This document shows positions 34,579-43,889 of a stretch of 64,000 bases of DNA, one piece after another. Positions within the stretch are counted from its first letter, which is position 1. The number at the start of each line of letters is the position of its first letter. The notes below the pieces were generated by a model. The model made no database searches. It had not been told where the DNA came from and worked only from the letters and a program-made list of their open reading frames with translations. Source of the DNA: Myxococcaceae bacterium (GTDB lineage Bacteria > Myxococcota > Myxococcia > Myxococcales > Myxococcaceae); NCBI GenBank assembly GCA_019694595.1, contig JAIBBQ010000006.1, forward strand, positions 27,843 to 91,842, written 5' to 3'. The translations under genes were made by a program, and so were the position numbers.

Positions 34579-36501
34579 TCACAATTTCAGTCCCTTGAAC
34601 TTGTCGGCGAGCGTTCCGAAGCCCGCCTTGCCGCCGCCCTGGGGCGCCTGGCTCTTCTTCCAGGCCTCGAGGTCCGCGCGCTCCTCGATGCGCTGCGCCT
34701 CGGGGATCGACAGCTTCAGCTTCTGCCCTTCGATCTCGATCACCGCCGCCTTCACCTCGGTCCCCATGGGGAACGTGCGGCGCAGGTCGGTGCCGCGGTC
34801 GGTGCCGGTCTCGCTGGCGGGGATCAGGCCCTTGCCGCCTTCGAAGGCGATGAAGATGCCGAAGGTCTCCACCCGCTCCACCTTGCCGGTGACGATGGTG
34901 CCGCGCTTGGGGCGCGGGGCCGCCGGGGCCGCCGGAGCGCCGCCCGACGCCTGCGCCGACGCCTCGGGCGCCGACGCGAACGCCGCGCCGACGGGCTGCC
35001 CGTCCTTCACCAGGCGCAGGCCGACGCGCTTCTCGGCGGGGTCGACCTTCTCGACCACCACCTCGACCTCTTCACCCACCTTGAGCACGTCCTTGGGGTG
35101 CGCGATGCGGCGATCGCTCATCGCCGAGACGTGAATCAGGCCGTCGATGCCCGGCTTGAGCTCCACGAAGGCGCCGAAGGGCTGCAGGCGAACCACCTTG
35201 CCCTTGAGCCGCGCGCCTTCGACGAACTCCGCCGCCGCCGCCTTCCACGGGTCTTCCTGGCGCGCGCGCATCGACAGCGTGATGCGCTCCTTGCGCTTGG
35301 CCTTGTCCGGCGAGTCGGGCTGCGCCGCTTCCATGCGCAGCACCTCGACCTCGACGATGTCGCCTTCCTTCACCACGTCGCGGGCGTGGCCCACGTGCAC
35401 GTGCGACAGCTCGCTGACCGGAATCATGCCTTCCAGCCCGCCGAGGTCGACGAAGGCGCCGAAGTTCTGCACCGAGACCACCGTGCCCTTGAGCACCGCG
35501 CCGACGCCGAGCGTCTTGCGGGTCTCTTCCGCCTTGGCCTTCTGCTCTTCCTCGAGGATCGCGCGCCGCGAGAGGACCACGTTGCGGTCGCGCACTTCCG
35601 AGACGCGGAAGGTGAGCGTCTCGCCGACGAAGCCGTCGAGCTTGCCCACGAAGCGCACGTCGACCTGGCTCGCCGGGCAGAAGGCGCGCACGTCGCCCAC
35701 CGCCACCTCGAGGCCGCCCTTGTTCACCGACAGCACCATGCCTTCGACCGGCATGCCCGAGACCTTGGCGTCCATCAGGCGCGACATGGTCGCCGCGCCC
35801 TTGGCCAGCTTGCGCGAGAGGATGATGCCCTTGGCGCCGGCCTCGGCCACGTGGGCCTCGACCTCGTCGCCCACGCCGAAGCGCAGAATGCCTTCCTCGT
35901 CCTTGAGCTCCTGGAGCTCGATCATCGCCTCGCTCTTGCCGCCCACCGACAGGAACGCGGTGTCCGCGCCGAGCTGGAAGATCTTGGCCTTGACCTTGTC
36001 GCCCACCTTGAGGCGCTTGGCCGGAGCCTCGCCCTTCTGCGACTCGGCGAGCATCTCGGCGAACGACTGCGCCTCGGGCACTTCCTCGAACAGGGGGCTC
36101 GGCTTCACCGGCACCATGCGCGGCGCCGACGGCTTGGCCGCAGGGGCCGCAGCGGGGGCGTCGGCCTGGGTGGCGGCGCTCGCCTCCACCGCGGTGTCCG
36201 CCGGAGCGTCGACCGTGCGCGTCTCCACCGCGCCGTTGCTGCGCCGCACCACCACCATCGGGCCCGCCTTCTTCTCGGGGGCCGGAGCCGCCGGGGCCGC
36301 CGGCTCGGCGGCCTGCCGCTGGCCGCGGTCGTCACGCCGGCCTCGGTCGTCGCGCCGGCCGCGATCGCCGCCGCGGTCGCCGCCCTTGCCCTTGCCGCCG
36401 CCGTCGCGGTCCTTGCCGCCCGACGGAATGCCCAGCATCACGTCGCCGAACGTCGCCTTCGGCTTCTTGGGACCGCCAAAACCACCCTGATCAGTGCTCA
36501 C
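34579..36501 (-). CDS. S1-repeat RNA-binding protein with Arg/Gly-rich N-terminus
   Basis: I prefer the GTG at 36501 (GAGGAG about nine bases upstream) over the ATG at 36549; this gives 640 residues. The first ~150 are low-complexity: RGDRG/RDDRG repeats and Ala/Pro-rich runs. At least five S1-type RNA-binding domains follow (clear ones start near GAVLKGTVVSVQNFGAFV and GARLKGKVVRLQPFGAFV), and the final one ends in KLKLSIP. The layout is close to ribosomal protein S1-like or Tex-type regulators, but no catalytic domain is present. It is probably cytosolic, in translation or RNA handling. Confidence 0.8.
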   Translation of the reverse strand: MSTDQGGFGGPKKPKATFGDVMLGIPSGGKDRDGGGKGKGGDRGGDRGRRDDRGRRDDRGQRQAAEPAAPAAPAPEKKAGPMVVVRRSNGAVETRTVDAPADTAVEASAATQADAPAAAPAAKPSAPRMVPVKPSPLFEEVPEAQSFAEMLAESQKGEAPAKRLKVGDKVKAKIFQLGADTAFLSVGGKSEAMIELQELKDEEGILRFGVGDEVEAHVAEAGAKGIILSRKLAKGAATMSRLMDAKVSGMPVEGMVLSVNKGGLEVAVGDVRAFCPASQVDVRFVGKLDGFVGETLTFRVSEVRDRNVVLSRRAILEEEQKAKAEETRKTLGVGAVLKGTVVSVQNFGAFVDLGGLEGMIPVSELSHVHVGHARDVVKEGDIVEVEVLRMEAAQPDSPDKAKRKERITLSMRARQEDPWKAAAAEFVEGARLKGKVVRLQPFGAFVELKPGIDGLIHVSAMSDRRIAHPKDVLKVGEEVEVVVEKVDPAEKRVGLRLVKDGQPVGAAFASAPEASAQASGGAPAAPAAPRPKRGTIVTGKVERVETFGIFIAFEGGKGLIPASETGTDRGTDLRRTFPMGTEVKAAVIEIEGQKLKLSIPEAQRIEERADLEAWKKSQAPQGGGKAGFGTLADKFKGLKL

Positions 36502-36545
36502 GGCAACGGCTCCTCGCAAAACGGGAACCGCCCCTCTAGCAAGGG

Positions 36546-37124
36546 TCACAATCGCTTGCCCAGAGCCTCCAGCCGGACTTTCAATTTCTGCCCCGGTTCC
36601 AGGGATCCTTTCGAGGCCGGCGTCAAGCCCGCATCGGCCGCCGGCACCTGCTGAACCTCGATTTCCACATGGGAAAAGTCCGGCGCGGTGTCTTCCACCG
36701 TCAGGGTCATTCCAGGGGTGACCGCGTAGGGGTGCACCATGCCCAGGAGCAACGCCAGGGAGACACCCCCGCTCCCGGTGGTGAAATCGTCGCGCAGGTT
36801 GAGCTTGGCGCTGGTCACCACCACCGCCACCTTGGCCCCCGAGATGTCCAGGCGAAGCGCCCGGGTGGCCATGGTGGTGAGCCGGTCCTTGAGCTGCTGT
36901 CGCTCGCCCGCGTCGAGCAGCCCGTCGTGGTCGAGGTCCGCCCCGGCGCGCAGCTGGGCGCAGCGCTCGCCCGAGTCCACGTCCATCGTCAGCACGCCGT
37001 CGAGCGCGGTGCGGCTGACCTGCAGCAACAGCCGCTTGTGGAAGCCGGCGGTGTGCCCCTGGGCGGCGAAGCCCAGGAGCAGCACGGCGAGCGCGCTACT
37101 CCGGGTCGGAGTGGAACGCGCCAT
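36546..37124 (-). CDS. small exported protein with EF-hand-like loop
   Basis: The 192-residue protein has a signal-like N-terminus (SALAVLLLGFAAQGHTA) and one calcium-loop-like segment DLDHDGLLDAGE (about residues 63-74), consistent with a single EF-hand. The rest is beta/alpha mixed with no recognised domain. Its first 29 bases overlap the end of the PHP-hydrolase gene, and its stop lies 44 bp before the S1-protein start, so co-transcription with that set is possible. Function unknown. Confidence 0.65.
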   Translation of the reverse strand: MARSTPTRSSALAVLLLGFAAQGHTAGFHKRLLLQVSRTALDGVLTMDVDSGERCAQLRAGADLDHDGLLDAGERQQLKDRLTTMATRALRLDISGAKVAVVVTSAKLNLRDDFTTGSGGVSLALLLGMVHPYAVTPGMTLTVEDTAPDFSHVEIEVQQVPAADAGLTPASKGSLEPGQKLKVRLEALGKRL

Positions 37125-40100
37125 ACAGCCGCCTCAGGTCCACCAGGTGCCCCGGCTCGTACGGCTCACTCGCGCTCACCGGCAGCACCCGCTTCGGCGC
37201 CTTGAGCGACTGCTTGAGCGTGCGGTCCACCCACACCGGGTTGGTGAACGCGTACGGCTTGCACTGCTGCACCTTCACCGGCTTGTACTTGCCGTACTTG
37301 TTGCCGAAGCCGAACGCCGCCCCGATGACCCCGACCGCGTCGGAGATCTCGATGCTCGCCTGCTCGTACGGCGTCTGCACGGGCCACATGTCCTTGTCGC
37401 CCTGCGCGTCGACCACGATGAACGAGCCGTCGCTGATGCCGGTGTAGTGCTTCACCACGTCGAGCCGCTCCACCTGGTCCGACGGCTTCACCGGGATCAC
37501 CTCGAGGATGTCGGGGTGCAGCCCCATCGTCTTGCCGCCGCGCCGCACCGTCACCCGCGACACGTCGACCCACGGCGCCGCCTGCACGTGAATGTGCACG
37601 TCGATGGCGCCGTCGGGCGCCACCACCGTGGTGCCCATCTCCTGGCCGTTCACCGTCACCTCGATGAACGGGCCGTTGGTCACCAGCACGTTCCCCCGGC
37701 GGATGGCGTCCATCACCGCGGCTTCCGACAGCCCGCGCATCGAGCCGTTCGCTGTGTCGCCCACCTTCATGTACGTGCGCGGCGTGCCCGCTTCCGCCTT
37801 GGGGCCGTGGCTGTCGCTGTTGCCGGTGGCGGTGATGTGGCGGCCCTGCCCAAGCAGGGTGAACCACTCGTCGAGCGCGCCCGGGAACGCCGGCTGCAGC
37901 TGGGTGCCGCCGTCAGGCAAGGTCACCTTGGTGTGGATGATCTCCCCCACCCCCGGAATGCAGTCCGCCACCTGGCCCGGGGCGCACGGCTTGAGCGTCG
38001 GCTCTGGCCCGGGCGGCGGCACCGCGGGCACCGTGCGGGTGAAGATCAGCTCGTCGCGCTTGCCGTTGAAGACTTCGAGCGCGTCGAAGTCGAGCGAGAA
38101 GTTCGACGGATCGTACGGTGAGACGCCGCCGTCGGGCAGCGGCGAGGTGTCGAGCGGGAAGCTGCTGGTCGGCGGAATCGGCGTGCCGGTGTACGTGCCG
38201 ATGTTGAAGGCGTTGAAGTAGCCGAGCACCGTGTCGCGCGGGTGGTTCACCTGCACGATGGTCTGCTGCGGGTCCTTCCCCAGCCCGCGCAGCTGCGCGA
38301 ACAGCTCCCCCGGCGGCCGGCGGAACCAGCGGAAGCTGCCGTGGGTCACCGCGCCCGGGTCGAGCGCCAGCGGGTAGGCGTTGAAGTGCCCCATCTCCAG
38401 CGAGGTGAGCTCGAGCCCGACCACGCTCTTCAGCCAGTCGTTCAGCTTGAGCTTGTCCACCGTGGGCACGAAGTCGGTGACGTAGTTGTGGTCGGTCGAC
38501 GTCACCACGTCGACCCCTTCCGCCGCGTAGCTCGCCACCCGCTCGTCGAGCCCCATCGAGGAGTCGACCGAGTTGATGCTGTGCACGTGGAAGTCGCCGC
38601 TCACCCAGCCCGGCGTCGGCAGCACCTGGTCCAGCGCGAAGTCGAGCCTGGTGCGCACCCCCGCCTTCACGTCGACTTCCTTCGCCACCACCGCGTACTC
38701 CATGCCGCGCGAGGCGTAGACCTTGTAGTGCCCGGGGCGAAGCTGGCGGCTGGTCGAGCCCGACGGCAGCAGCCACGCCCCTTCCAGGTAGCGGCGCGTC
38801 TCGGGGTCGTCGGTGTCCGGCGCGAGGTCCGAGGGAAGGAAGCGCTCGCCGACCTTGAGATCGTAGAGGAAGTGCCGCGGCGGCTCGCTGCCCGTCTGCG
38901 CGTAGACCGCTTCCACCGACACCTTGCTCGGCATCAGCCGCCCCTGCGTATCGCGCACCGTCACCTCGAGCTCCGCGGGGCGCTCCATGGTCAGGTTCTG
39001 GGTCGCCGCGCCCTTCTCGTCGACGTCGACGTAGCCGTCGGCCACCGCCACCGTGCGCACGCCGTCGACCGCGATGACCCGGTAGCGGCCCTTGGGCACC
39101 GGCGCCGAGAAGAAGCCCTTCGCCTGGGTGCGCGCCTGGCTCTGGTAGGTGCCGTTCTCCGCCTGGATGACCACCGAGATGTTGTCCAGCGGCGCCAGCG
39201 AGCCCGCTTCCACCACCCGGCCCGAGAGCGTGCCGTACGGCGTGGGCTTCTTGCCCCGCTCGCCGTCGTTGATCTCGTAGATGACCTTCTGCACCGAGGC
39301 CACGTCGCCCGAGCCCACCGCGAGGTAGCCGGTGAAGCTGAACGAGTCGTTGTACTTGAGCACCGTCGGCGGCCGCGCCCAGAAGGTCCCCAGGAAGCTC
39401 GAGCTGGCGATGGGAATGAGCAGCGAGTCGCGCGCGGTGGCTTCCGGGTAGAAGTCCCGGTGCGTCGGCATGTAGTTCGCGTTCTCCGGGCTCGCCGCCA
39501 GCGCGTAGCTGACCCCGTTGCCCTCGGTGGCCCACATCGAGCTCACCGCGCCCGGGAGCGCTTCCAGCATCGACATGCGCTTGTAGACGACCTCTTCCAG
39601 GTAGTACCGCATGTCGAACCCCGCGCCGCCCGGCACGAAGAGGTGCTGCCCTTCGCCGAGCAGGGTGATGAAGCCGAAGGGAATCGCCAGCGGGTACTGC
39701 GAGTCGCGGTGCTGCGCGTCGTGGTTGAAGACCGTGGTGACGACCTTCAGGTACTGCTTGCCCGGCTCCAGGATGTACTGGACCTGGTAGTCGGTATCGA
39801 CCTTGGGGATCAGCAGGTCGTTGGCGATCTTCACGATGGAGATGAAGTCGCCGCCCCGGCCGCTCACCGTGATGATCGCCGGGCCGCCGTCGCTGCCGTC
39901 GGCCGTCACTTCCACCTTCGCCGGCTCGATGGCCTGCAGGAAGAACGCGGGGAACATCTCGGTGAAGTAGTCGTTGCCCTGCACGCCCTGGGTGGCGCTC
40001 GCCTTGTTCGCCCGCACCAGGTCGACGTCGATCAGCGAGCCGCCGAAGGCGCCGAACCCGCGCGAGTAGCCCACGTCCTGCACGATGGCGTGGATGATGC

Positions 40101-40254
40101 CGTTCGACAGCTTGAAGTCGCCGACGTCACCCAGCGCGCGCTGCCCACCCACCAGCTGCGCGCGGTTGTTCACCTTGAACGCCGTCGCCGGCTGCACGCC
40201 CTTGGTGCAGGAGCCCAGCTCGACGATGAGACACAGCCACAGGACCCGGCGCAT
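37096..40254 (-). CDS. CehA/McbA-type PHP metallohydrolase lipoprotein
   Basis: The 1052-residue protein has a lipobox (LGSC, Cys 16), a large beta-rich N-terminal part, a carboxypeptidase-regulatory-like Ig domain (about residues 345-425) and a C-terminal PHP phosphoesterase domain. Metal ligands are visible as DFHVHS (D554, H556, H558), STDHN (D588, H589), NHPRD and GNSDSHG (D814, H816). The family hydrolyses phosphoesters or related substrates. It lies 8 bp after the porin gene and overlaps the small exported protein gene, so it is part of the same outer-membrane block. Confidence 0.85.
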   Translation of the reverse strand: MRRVLWLCLIVELGSCTKGVQPATAFKVNNRAQLVGGQRALGDVGDFKLSNGIIHAIVQDVGYSRGFGAFGGSLIDVDLVRANKASATQGVQGNDYFTEMFPAFFLQAIEPAKVEVTADGSDGGPAIITVSGRGGDFISIVKIANDLLIPKVDTDYQVQYILEPGKQYLKVVTTVFNHDAQHRDSQYPLAIPFGFITLLGEGQHLFVPGGAGFDMRYYLEEVVYKRMSMLEALPGAVSSMWATEGNGVSYALAASPENANYMPTHRDFYPEATARDSLLIPIASSSFLGTFWARPPTVLKYNDSFSFTGYLAVGSGDVASVQKVIYEINDGERGKKPTPYGTLSGRVVEAGSLAPLDNISVVIQAENGTYQSQARTQAKGFFSAPVPKGRYRVIAVDGVRTVAVADGYVDVDEKGAATQNLTMERPAELEVTVRDTQGRLMPSKVSVEAVYAQTGSEPPRHFLYDLKVGERFLPSDLAPDTDDPETRRYLEGAWLLPSGSTSRQLRPGHYKVYASRGMEYAVVAKEVDVKAGVRTRLDFALDQVLPTPGWVSGDFHVHSINSVDSSMGLDERVASYAAEGVDVVTSTDHNYVTDFVPTVDKLKLNDWLKSVVGLELTSLEMGHFNAYPLALDPGAVTHGSFRWFRRPPGELFAQLRGLGKDPQQTIVQVNHPRDTVLGYFNAFNIGTYTGTPIPPTSSFPLDTSPLPDGGVSPYDPSNFSLDFDALEVFNGKRDELIFTRTVPAVPPPGPEPTLKPCAPGQVADCIPGVGEIIHTKVTLPDGGTQLQPAFPGALDEWFTLLGQGRHITATGNSDSHGPKAEAGTPRTYMKVGDTANGSMRGLSEAAVMDAIRRGNVLVTNGPFIEVTVNGQEMGTTVVAPDGAIDVHIHVQAAPWVDVSRVTVRRGGKTMGLHPDILEVIPVKPSDQVERLDVVKHYTGISDGSFIVVDAQGDKDMWPVQTPYEQASIEISDAVGVIGAAFGFGNKYGKYKPVKVQQCKPYAFTNPVWVDRTLKQSLKAPKRVLPVSASEPYEPGHLVDLRRLYGAFHSDPE

Positions 40255-40262
40255 GCGTCACC

Positions 40263-41513
40263 TCACCACGCGACCTGGAGCATGGCATCGAGGCTGTCGT
40301 TGGGGACAGCCACCGCCGCCGCTTCCTGCCGGTGCGTGAACTGCAAGATGGTGCGCACCGGCCAGGCCTTGAAGCGGTAGCCGGCCATGGCGGCGATCTC
40401 GATCAGCTGGTCGTCGACCTGGGTGCTCGACGGCTCGAAGTAGGTGACGCGCACCCCGCCTTCGATGCCGTACTTCGCCCACAGCCCGTGCACCTGGCCG
40501 AGCACGCCGATCGCCGATTCCGCCGGCAGGCCCGCGGTGCCGTACGTCGAGCTGCGCCCCACCACGCCCACCAGCGCACTCAGCCACTCCCACCGCGCCT
40601 TGAGGTCCGCCCCGTAGCCGACCTGCGAGACGTTGAGCCGGTTGGTGCGGATGCCGTCGGTCTTCACGTTGAAGTAGCCGTTCACGCCCAGGGTGACCTT
40701 CTGCATCAGGTCCACCTCGAGGCGACCCACCGGGGCGACGATGTTGTTGTCGTTGAAGAGCTGGTTGGCCCCGTTGCCGTTCACCACCGCCACCGCGTAG
40801 CGCAGCCCGAACGTCTCGCCGCCGAGCCGCGAGGACGAGAGCTGGAGTCCGATCTGCCGGTCGAGCGTCAGCGTGGTCTGCGGGCCAAACCCCTCGGGCG
40901 GCAGGACGCCGTCGGACACCGGCGAGCGGGTGATGAAGGGCAGCAGGTCGTCACCCAGCAACGTCTCGGCCCAGAACGGCGCCTTGAACTGGCCGACGCG
41001 CAGCGTCGCCCCGCGGCACCAGGTCCAGTCGAGGTACGCGTCGCGCAGGTCGACGACCCGGGTGCCCACCGTGGGGTCCTCCGCCGACGGTCGGCGGGCG
41101 TTGCCCTCGATGGAGGTGACGACGGTGAGCGAGTCGGCCAGGGAGATCTGCATGCCGAGCCGCAGCGCCGCCAGGCGGAAGCCGCCGTTGCTGCCCAGGA
41201 GCTGATCGTCCTGCGCGGGGAACGTGTAGAACACGCCCACCTTGGCGTAGCCGTACGGGCGCACGCGGTCGTACCAGCGCGCCAGCGCCGGCACCGTCGA
41301 CGGCGGCGCCACGTCGTCGGGGTGCTCGCTCGCCAGCGGCACCGCGGCGGCCTCGGGCACGCCAGCATCCACCTGGGTGATGGCGGTGGCGTCCGCCACC
41401 GGAGAGGTGGCGACGTGCGGCACGGCGGAGACCCCGGCGTCGGCGTCCTGCGCGGAAGCACGGAGAGCAACGAGCGCGGTGGCGATGGCGGCGGCGCGAA
41501 GAACGTTCGTCAT
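40263..41513 (-). CDS. outer-membrane porin (phosphate-selective-type)
   Basis: The 416-residue protein has a signal peptide (LRASA-Q), a linker of repeated short Ala/Pro/Val runs, and then a beta-barrel with the OprP/OprO-like features YGYAKVGVFYTF, RLGMQISL, LRDAYLDWTW and VGQFKAPF. It ends DAMLQVAW, a typical barrel signature. Predicted 16-18-strand porin. Being followed 8 bp later by the PHP hydrolase suggests coupled uptake and hydrolysis of phosphoesters; the specific solute is inferred, not shown. Confidence 0.82.
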   Translation of the reverse strand: MTNVLRAAAIATALVALRASAQDADAGVSAVPHVATSPVADATAITQVDAGVPEAAAVPLASEHPDDVAPPSTVPALARWYDRVRPYGYAKVGVFYTFPAQDDQLLGSNGGFRLAALRLGMQISLADSLTVVTSIEGNARRPSAEDPTVGTRVVDLRDAYLDWTWCRGATLRVGQFKAPFWAETLLGDDLLPFITRSPVSDGVLPPEGFGPQTTLTLDRQIGLQLSSSRLGGETFGLRYAVAVVNGNGANQLFNDNNIVAPVGRLEVDLMQKVTLGVNGYFNVKTDGIRTNRLNVSQVGYGADLKARWEWLSALVGVVGRSSTYGTAGLPAESAIGVLGQVHGLWAKYGIEGGVRVTYFEPSSTQVDDQLIEIAAMAGYRFKAWPVRTILQFTHRQEAAAVAVPNDSLDAMLQVAW

Positions 41514-41565
41514 GTGCGTGAGAGACCCTTCCAGCGGAAAAGAAGTGCGGCGCGTGTAGCAGGTT

Positions 41566-43095
41566 CTAAAAGCGGAAGGCGGTGCCTTGCGAGGCGGGCG
41601 GCGGAGGGACGCCCAGCAGCGACGCCAGCGTGGGCGCCACGTCCACCGCCAGCGCCTTGCCCCCTTCTCCCCTGGGCACGCCGCCGCCGATGAAGAGCAA
41701 GGGCACGCTGCGGTCGTAGTCGAGCCAGGTGCCGTGGCCCGCGGGGTCCTTGCCCGTCATCCAGTACGCCCGGGTCAGCACCAGGTAGTCGGGGCTGCGC
41801 CCGGGGTACGCCCCGCGGCGGTAGAGCGGCGCCAGCGCGCTCGTCTCGGTGCCGTCGAGCAGCCGCCGCAGCGACAGCAGGTCCTGCACGCCTGGGGTGC
41901 GCCGCGCCTCGGCGCGCAGCGCGGGGTAGGCCGCCTCCACCTTCTCGCGGCCCGTCGCCGTCGCGTAGTAGCCCGGCGTCTTGAACTGCTTGAGCCAGTC
42001 GCCCTTGCCCAGCACCCGGTCGGCTTCCGCCTTCAGCTTGCCGAGCAGCGCCTTGGGGTCGATGCGGCCCGCGGCCACCTTCCGCTTCGCGAGCTCTTCC
42101 GGCACCTGGTTGCCGCCGTGGTCCGCGCTCAGCGCCAGCACGTAGCGGCCCTTGCCCACCAGCTGGTCGAGCCCGTCGAGCAACCGCCCGAGCTGCGCGT
42201 CGATGCGCGCGAAGTCGGCCACCACCTCGCTCGAGTCGCTGCCGTGCTCGTGCGCCAGGAAGTCGTGGCTCGAGAAGGAGATGGCGAGGAAGTCGGGGAC
42301 CTCGTCCTTGCCCAGGCCTTCCCCCTTCACCGCCGCCAGCGCGAGGTCCACCTCCGCCTTCTCGAACAGCGGCTGCCAGGCGTCGGCCTCCGACGGCAGC
42401 TCGCTGCCCGCGTCCACCGCGGCGAAGGCGTTCTGCGCGTTGAGCCCGGTGATGCCGCCCGCGGGCAGCGCGAGCCTCACCTGCGACACGAAGGCCTCGA
42501 AGAGCGCCTGGTTCACCGGCGCCGCCCAGGCCGGCAGCGCGCTCTCGTAGAAGGTGCTGGTGACGAACTGCGGGCTGAACGGGTCGACCCACAGCGCGTG
42601 GTCCGCCGCGTGCCCCGCCATCAGGATGCCCGAGCGGTCCTTGCCCGAGATGCTCACCACCTTGGCGCGCGCGTCGAAGGCCTTGAGCGCGTCGCCCAGC
42701 GTGGGCGTCATCTGGAAGCGGGGCGAGGTGCCGTCGCGCGGCCGCGGATCGCGCCCCACCACGCGGTACGCCGGGTCCTCGGTGGAATACGTCGGCTCGC
42801 CGGTCTCCCAGTCCACCCACTCGTTCGCCACCACCCCGTGCAGCTCGGCCCAGGTGCCCGTCACCAGCGTCGAGTGACCCGCGGAGGTCAGCGTGGGCAC
42901 GCCGTCGTAGCGGCACTCGCGCACCCGGTAGCCCTGCGTCTTGAGCCGCGCCATGCCCCCGGTCGGCGAGAAGGCCCGCTGGTCGAAGGTACCCGCCGAC
43001 AGCTGGTCGATCACCACCAGCACCGCGAGGCGCGGCCGCTCCACCGGAGTGGGAGGCGCCGCTGCGAGGAAGGCCACCGCCAGCAGTGCGTGCAT
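41566..43095 (-). CDS. PafA-like alkaline phosphatase family protein
   Basis: The 509-residue product has a short signal segment (LLAVAFLAAAPPTP) and an alkaline-phosphatase-superfamily fold: VLVVIDQLS (metal Asp), DGVPTLTSAGHSTLVTG with the Thr nucleophile, SSHDFLAHEHG, LALSADHGG and HGTWLDYDRSVPLLF. The order and Thr nucleophile match PafA-type phosphatases/phosphodiesterases of the periplasm. Length is close to the usual ~540. It lies 52 bp before the porin gene on the same strand and may be part of a phosphate-acquisition set with it. Confidence 0.88.
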   Translation of the reverse strand: MHALLAVAFLAAAPPTPVERPRLAVLVVIDQLSAGTFDQRAFSPTGGMARLKTQGYRVRECRYDGVPTLTSAGHSTLVTGTWAELHGVVANEWVDWETGEPTYSTEDPAYRVVGRDPRPRDGTSPRFQMTPTLGDALKAFDARAKVVSISGKDRSGILMAGHAADHALWVDPFSPQFVTSTFYESALPAWAAPVNQALFEAFVSQVRLALPAGGITGLNAQNAFAAVDAGSELPSEADAWQPLFEKAEVDLALAAVKGEGLGKDEVPDFLAISFSSHDFLAHEHGSDSSEVVADFARIDAQLGRLLDGLDQLVGKGRYVLALSADHGGNQVPEELAKRKVAAGRIDPKALLGKLKAEADRVLGKGDWLKQFKTPGYYATATGREKVEAAYPALRAEARRTPGVQDLLSLRRLLDGTETSALAPLYRRGAYPGRSPDYLVLTRAYWMTGKDPAGHGTWLDYDRSVPLLFIGGGVPRGEGGKALAVDVAPTLASLLGVPPPPASQGTAFRF

Positions 43096-43124
43096 GCCGG
43101 CGCCCTACCACGGGCCCGGACGCT

Positions 43125-43889
43125 TCAGGGCGCGCGCAACATGCCTTCGGTCACCCAGGAGCCGATGGCGGTGAAGGCGGCCTTCGCGGGGTCCTTGCGC
43201 TTCTCGAAGGCCAGGCACGCCGCCTCGACCGTCTCGCCGAGCTGCAACGACTCCACCGCCTTCGCCTCGTCCTTCGATACCGCGGCGTGGAAGACCGCGA
43301 GCCCCTTGCGCCACACCAGGTACGCCTTCGTGGCGCGCTTCACCGCGCGCGGGACCTTGCCCCCGTGCTCGCAAGCCGCCCACAGCGGGCCCACGTCGTG
43401 CCGGGTGCGCACCAGGCGGAACGACGGCACGAAGCGCAGGCGCGCCGCGCCCAGCTGGGCGCCCAGCGCGGCCATCGACGCCGCCGTGGCCACCGCCGCG
43501 TCCTCGGCGACGAACGCTTCCGCCCGCGCCCACTCCAGCGCGGCGAGGTCGGCGAGGTCCCCGCGCGCGCCCTTCGGCGGGTGCCGCGCGAGGTCGTGCG
43601 CGAAGGCGTGCCCCAGCCTGGCGAGCGAGTAATGGGTCGACTGGTAGCGCGCGACGTAGGCGGCGACCGCGCGGTGGTAGCGGGCCGACCCCAGCAGCTT
43701 CGCCACGTGGGGGAAGTCGTCGCGCAGCGCGTCGCGGGTGCGCAGCACGTACATCTCGCCGTAGACGTCGACGCGCGTCTGGGCCCTCAGCGCCCCGCCC
43801 TTGACCAGCAGCTCCGCGTTCACCGAGGTGCGCCCGTCGCGGGTGATGAGCGAGAACAGCGCCGCCTGCTGCGCCGCCAGCGCGCTCAT
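43125..43889 (-). CDS. bufC: DUF2063-type partner of a DUF692 enzyme (BufC-like)
   Basis: The 254-residue product (ATG 43889) has the HvfC/BufC-like DUF2063 layout: a helical N-terminal domain with GGALRAQTRVDVYGEMY and a region of ALRDDFPHVAKLLG, then helical C-terminal segments. It overlaps the DUF692 gene by four bases (43886-43889), typical of this pair. In the known systems it escorts the precursor to the DUF692 oxidase. No catalytic residues were seen, as expected. Confidence 0.82.
   Translation of the reverse strand: MSALAAQQAALFSLITRDGRTSVNAELLVKGGALRAQTRVDVYGEMYVLRTRDALRDDFPHVAKLLGSARYHRAVAAYVARYQSTHYSLARLGHAFAHDLARHPPKGARGDLADLAALEWARAEAFVAEDAAVATAASMAALGAQLGAARLRFVPSFRLVRTRHDVGPLWAACEHGGKVPRAVKRATKAYLVWRKGLAVFHAAVSKDEAKAVESLQLGETVEAACLAFEKRKDPAKAAFTAIGSWVTEGMLRAP

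Noticed and set aside
29812..36654. Very long uninterrupted plus-strand reading (about 2,280 codons)
   Set aside because: It is the antisense shadow of the minus-strand receptor, cytochrome and S1 genes, with Arg/His-rich nonsense composition; high GC makes stops rare.
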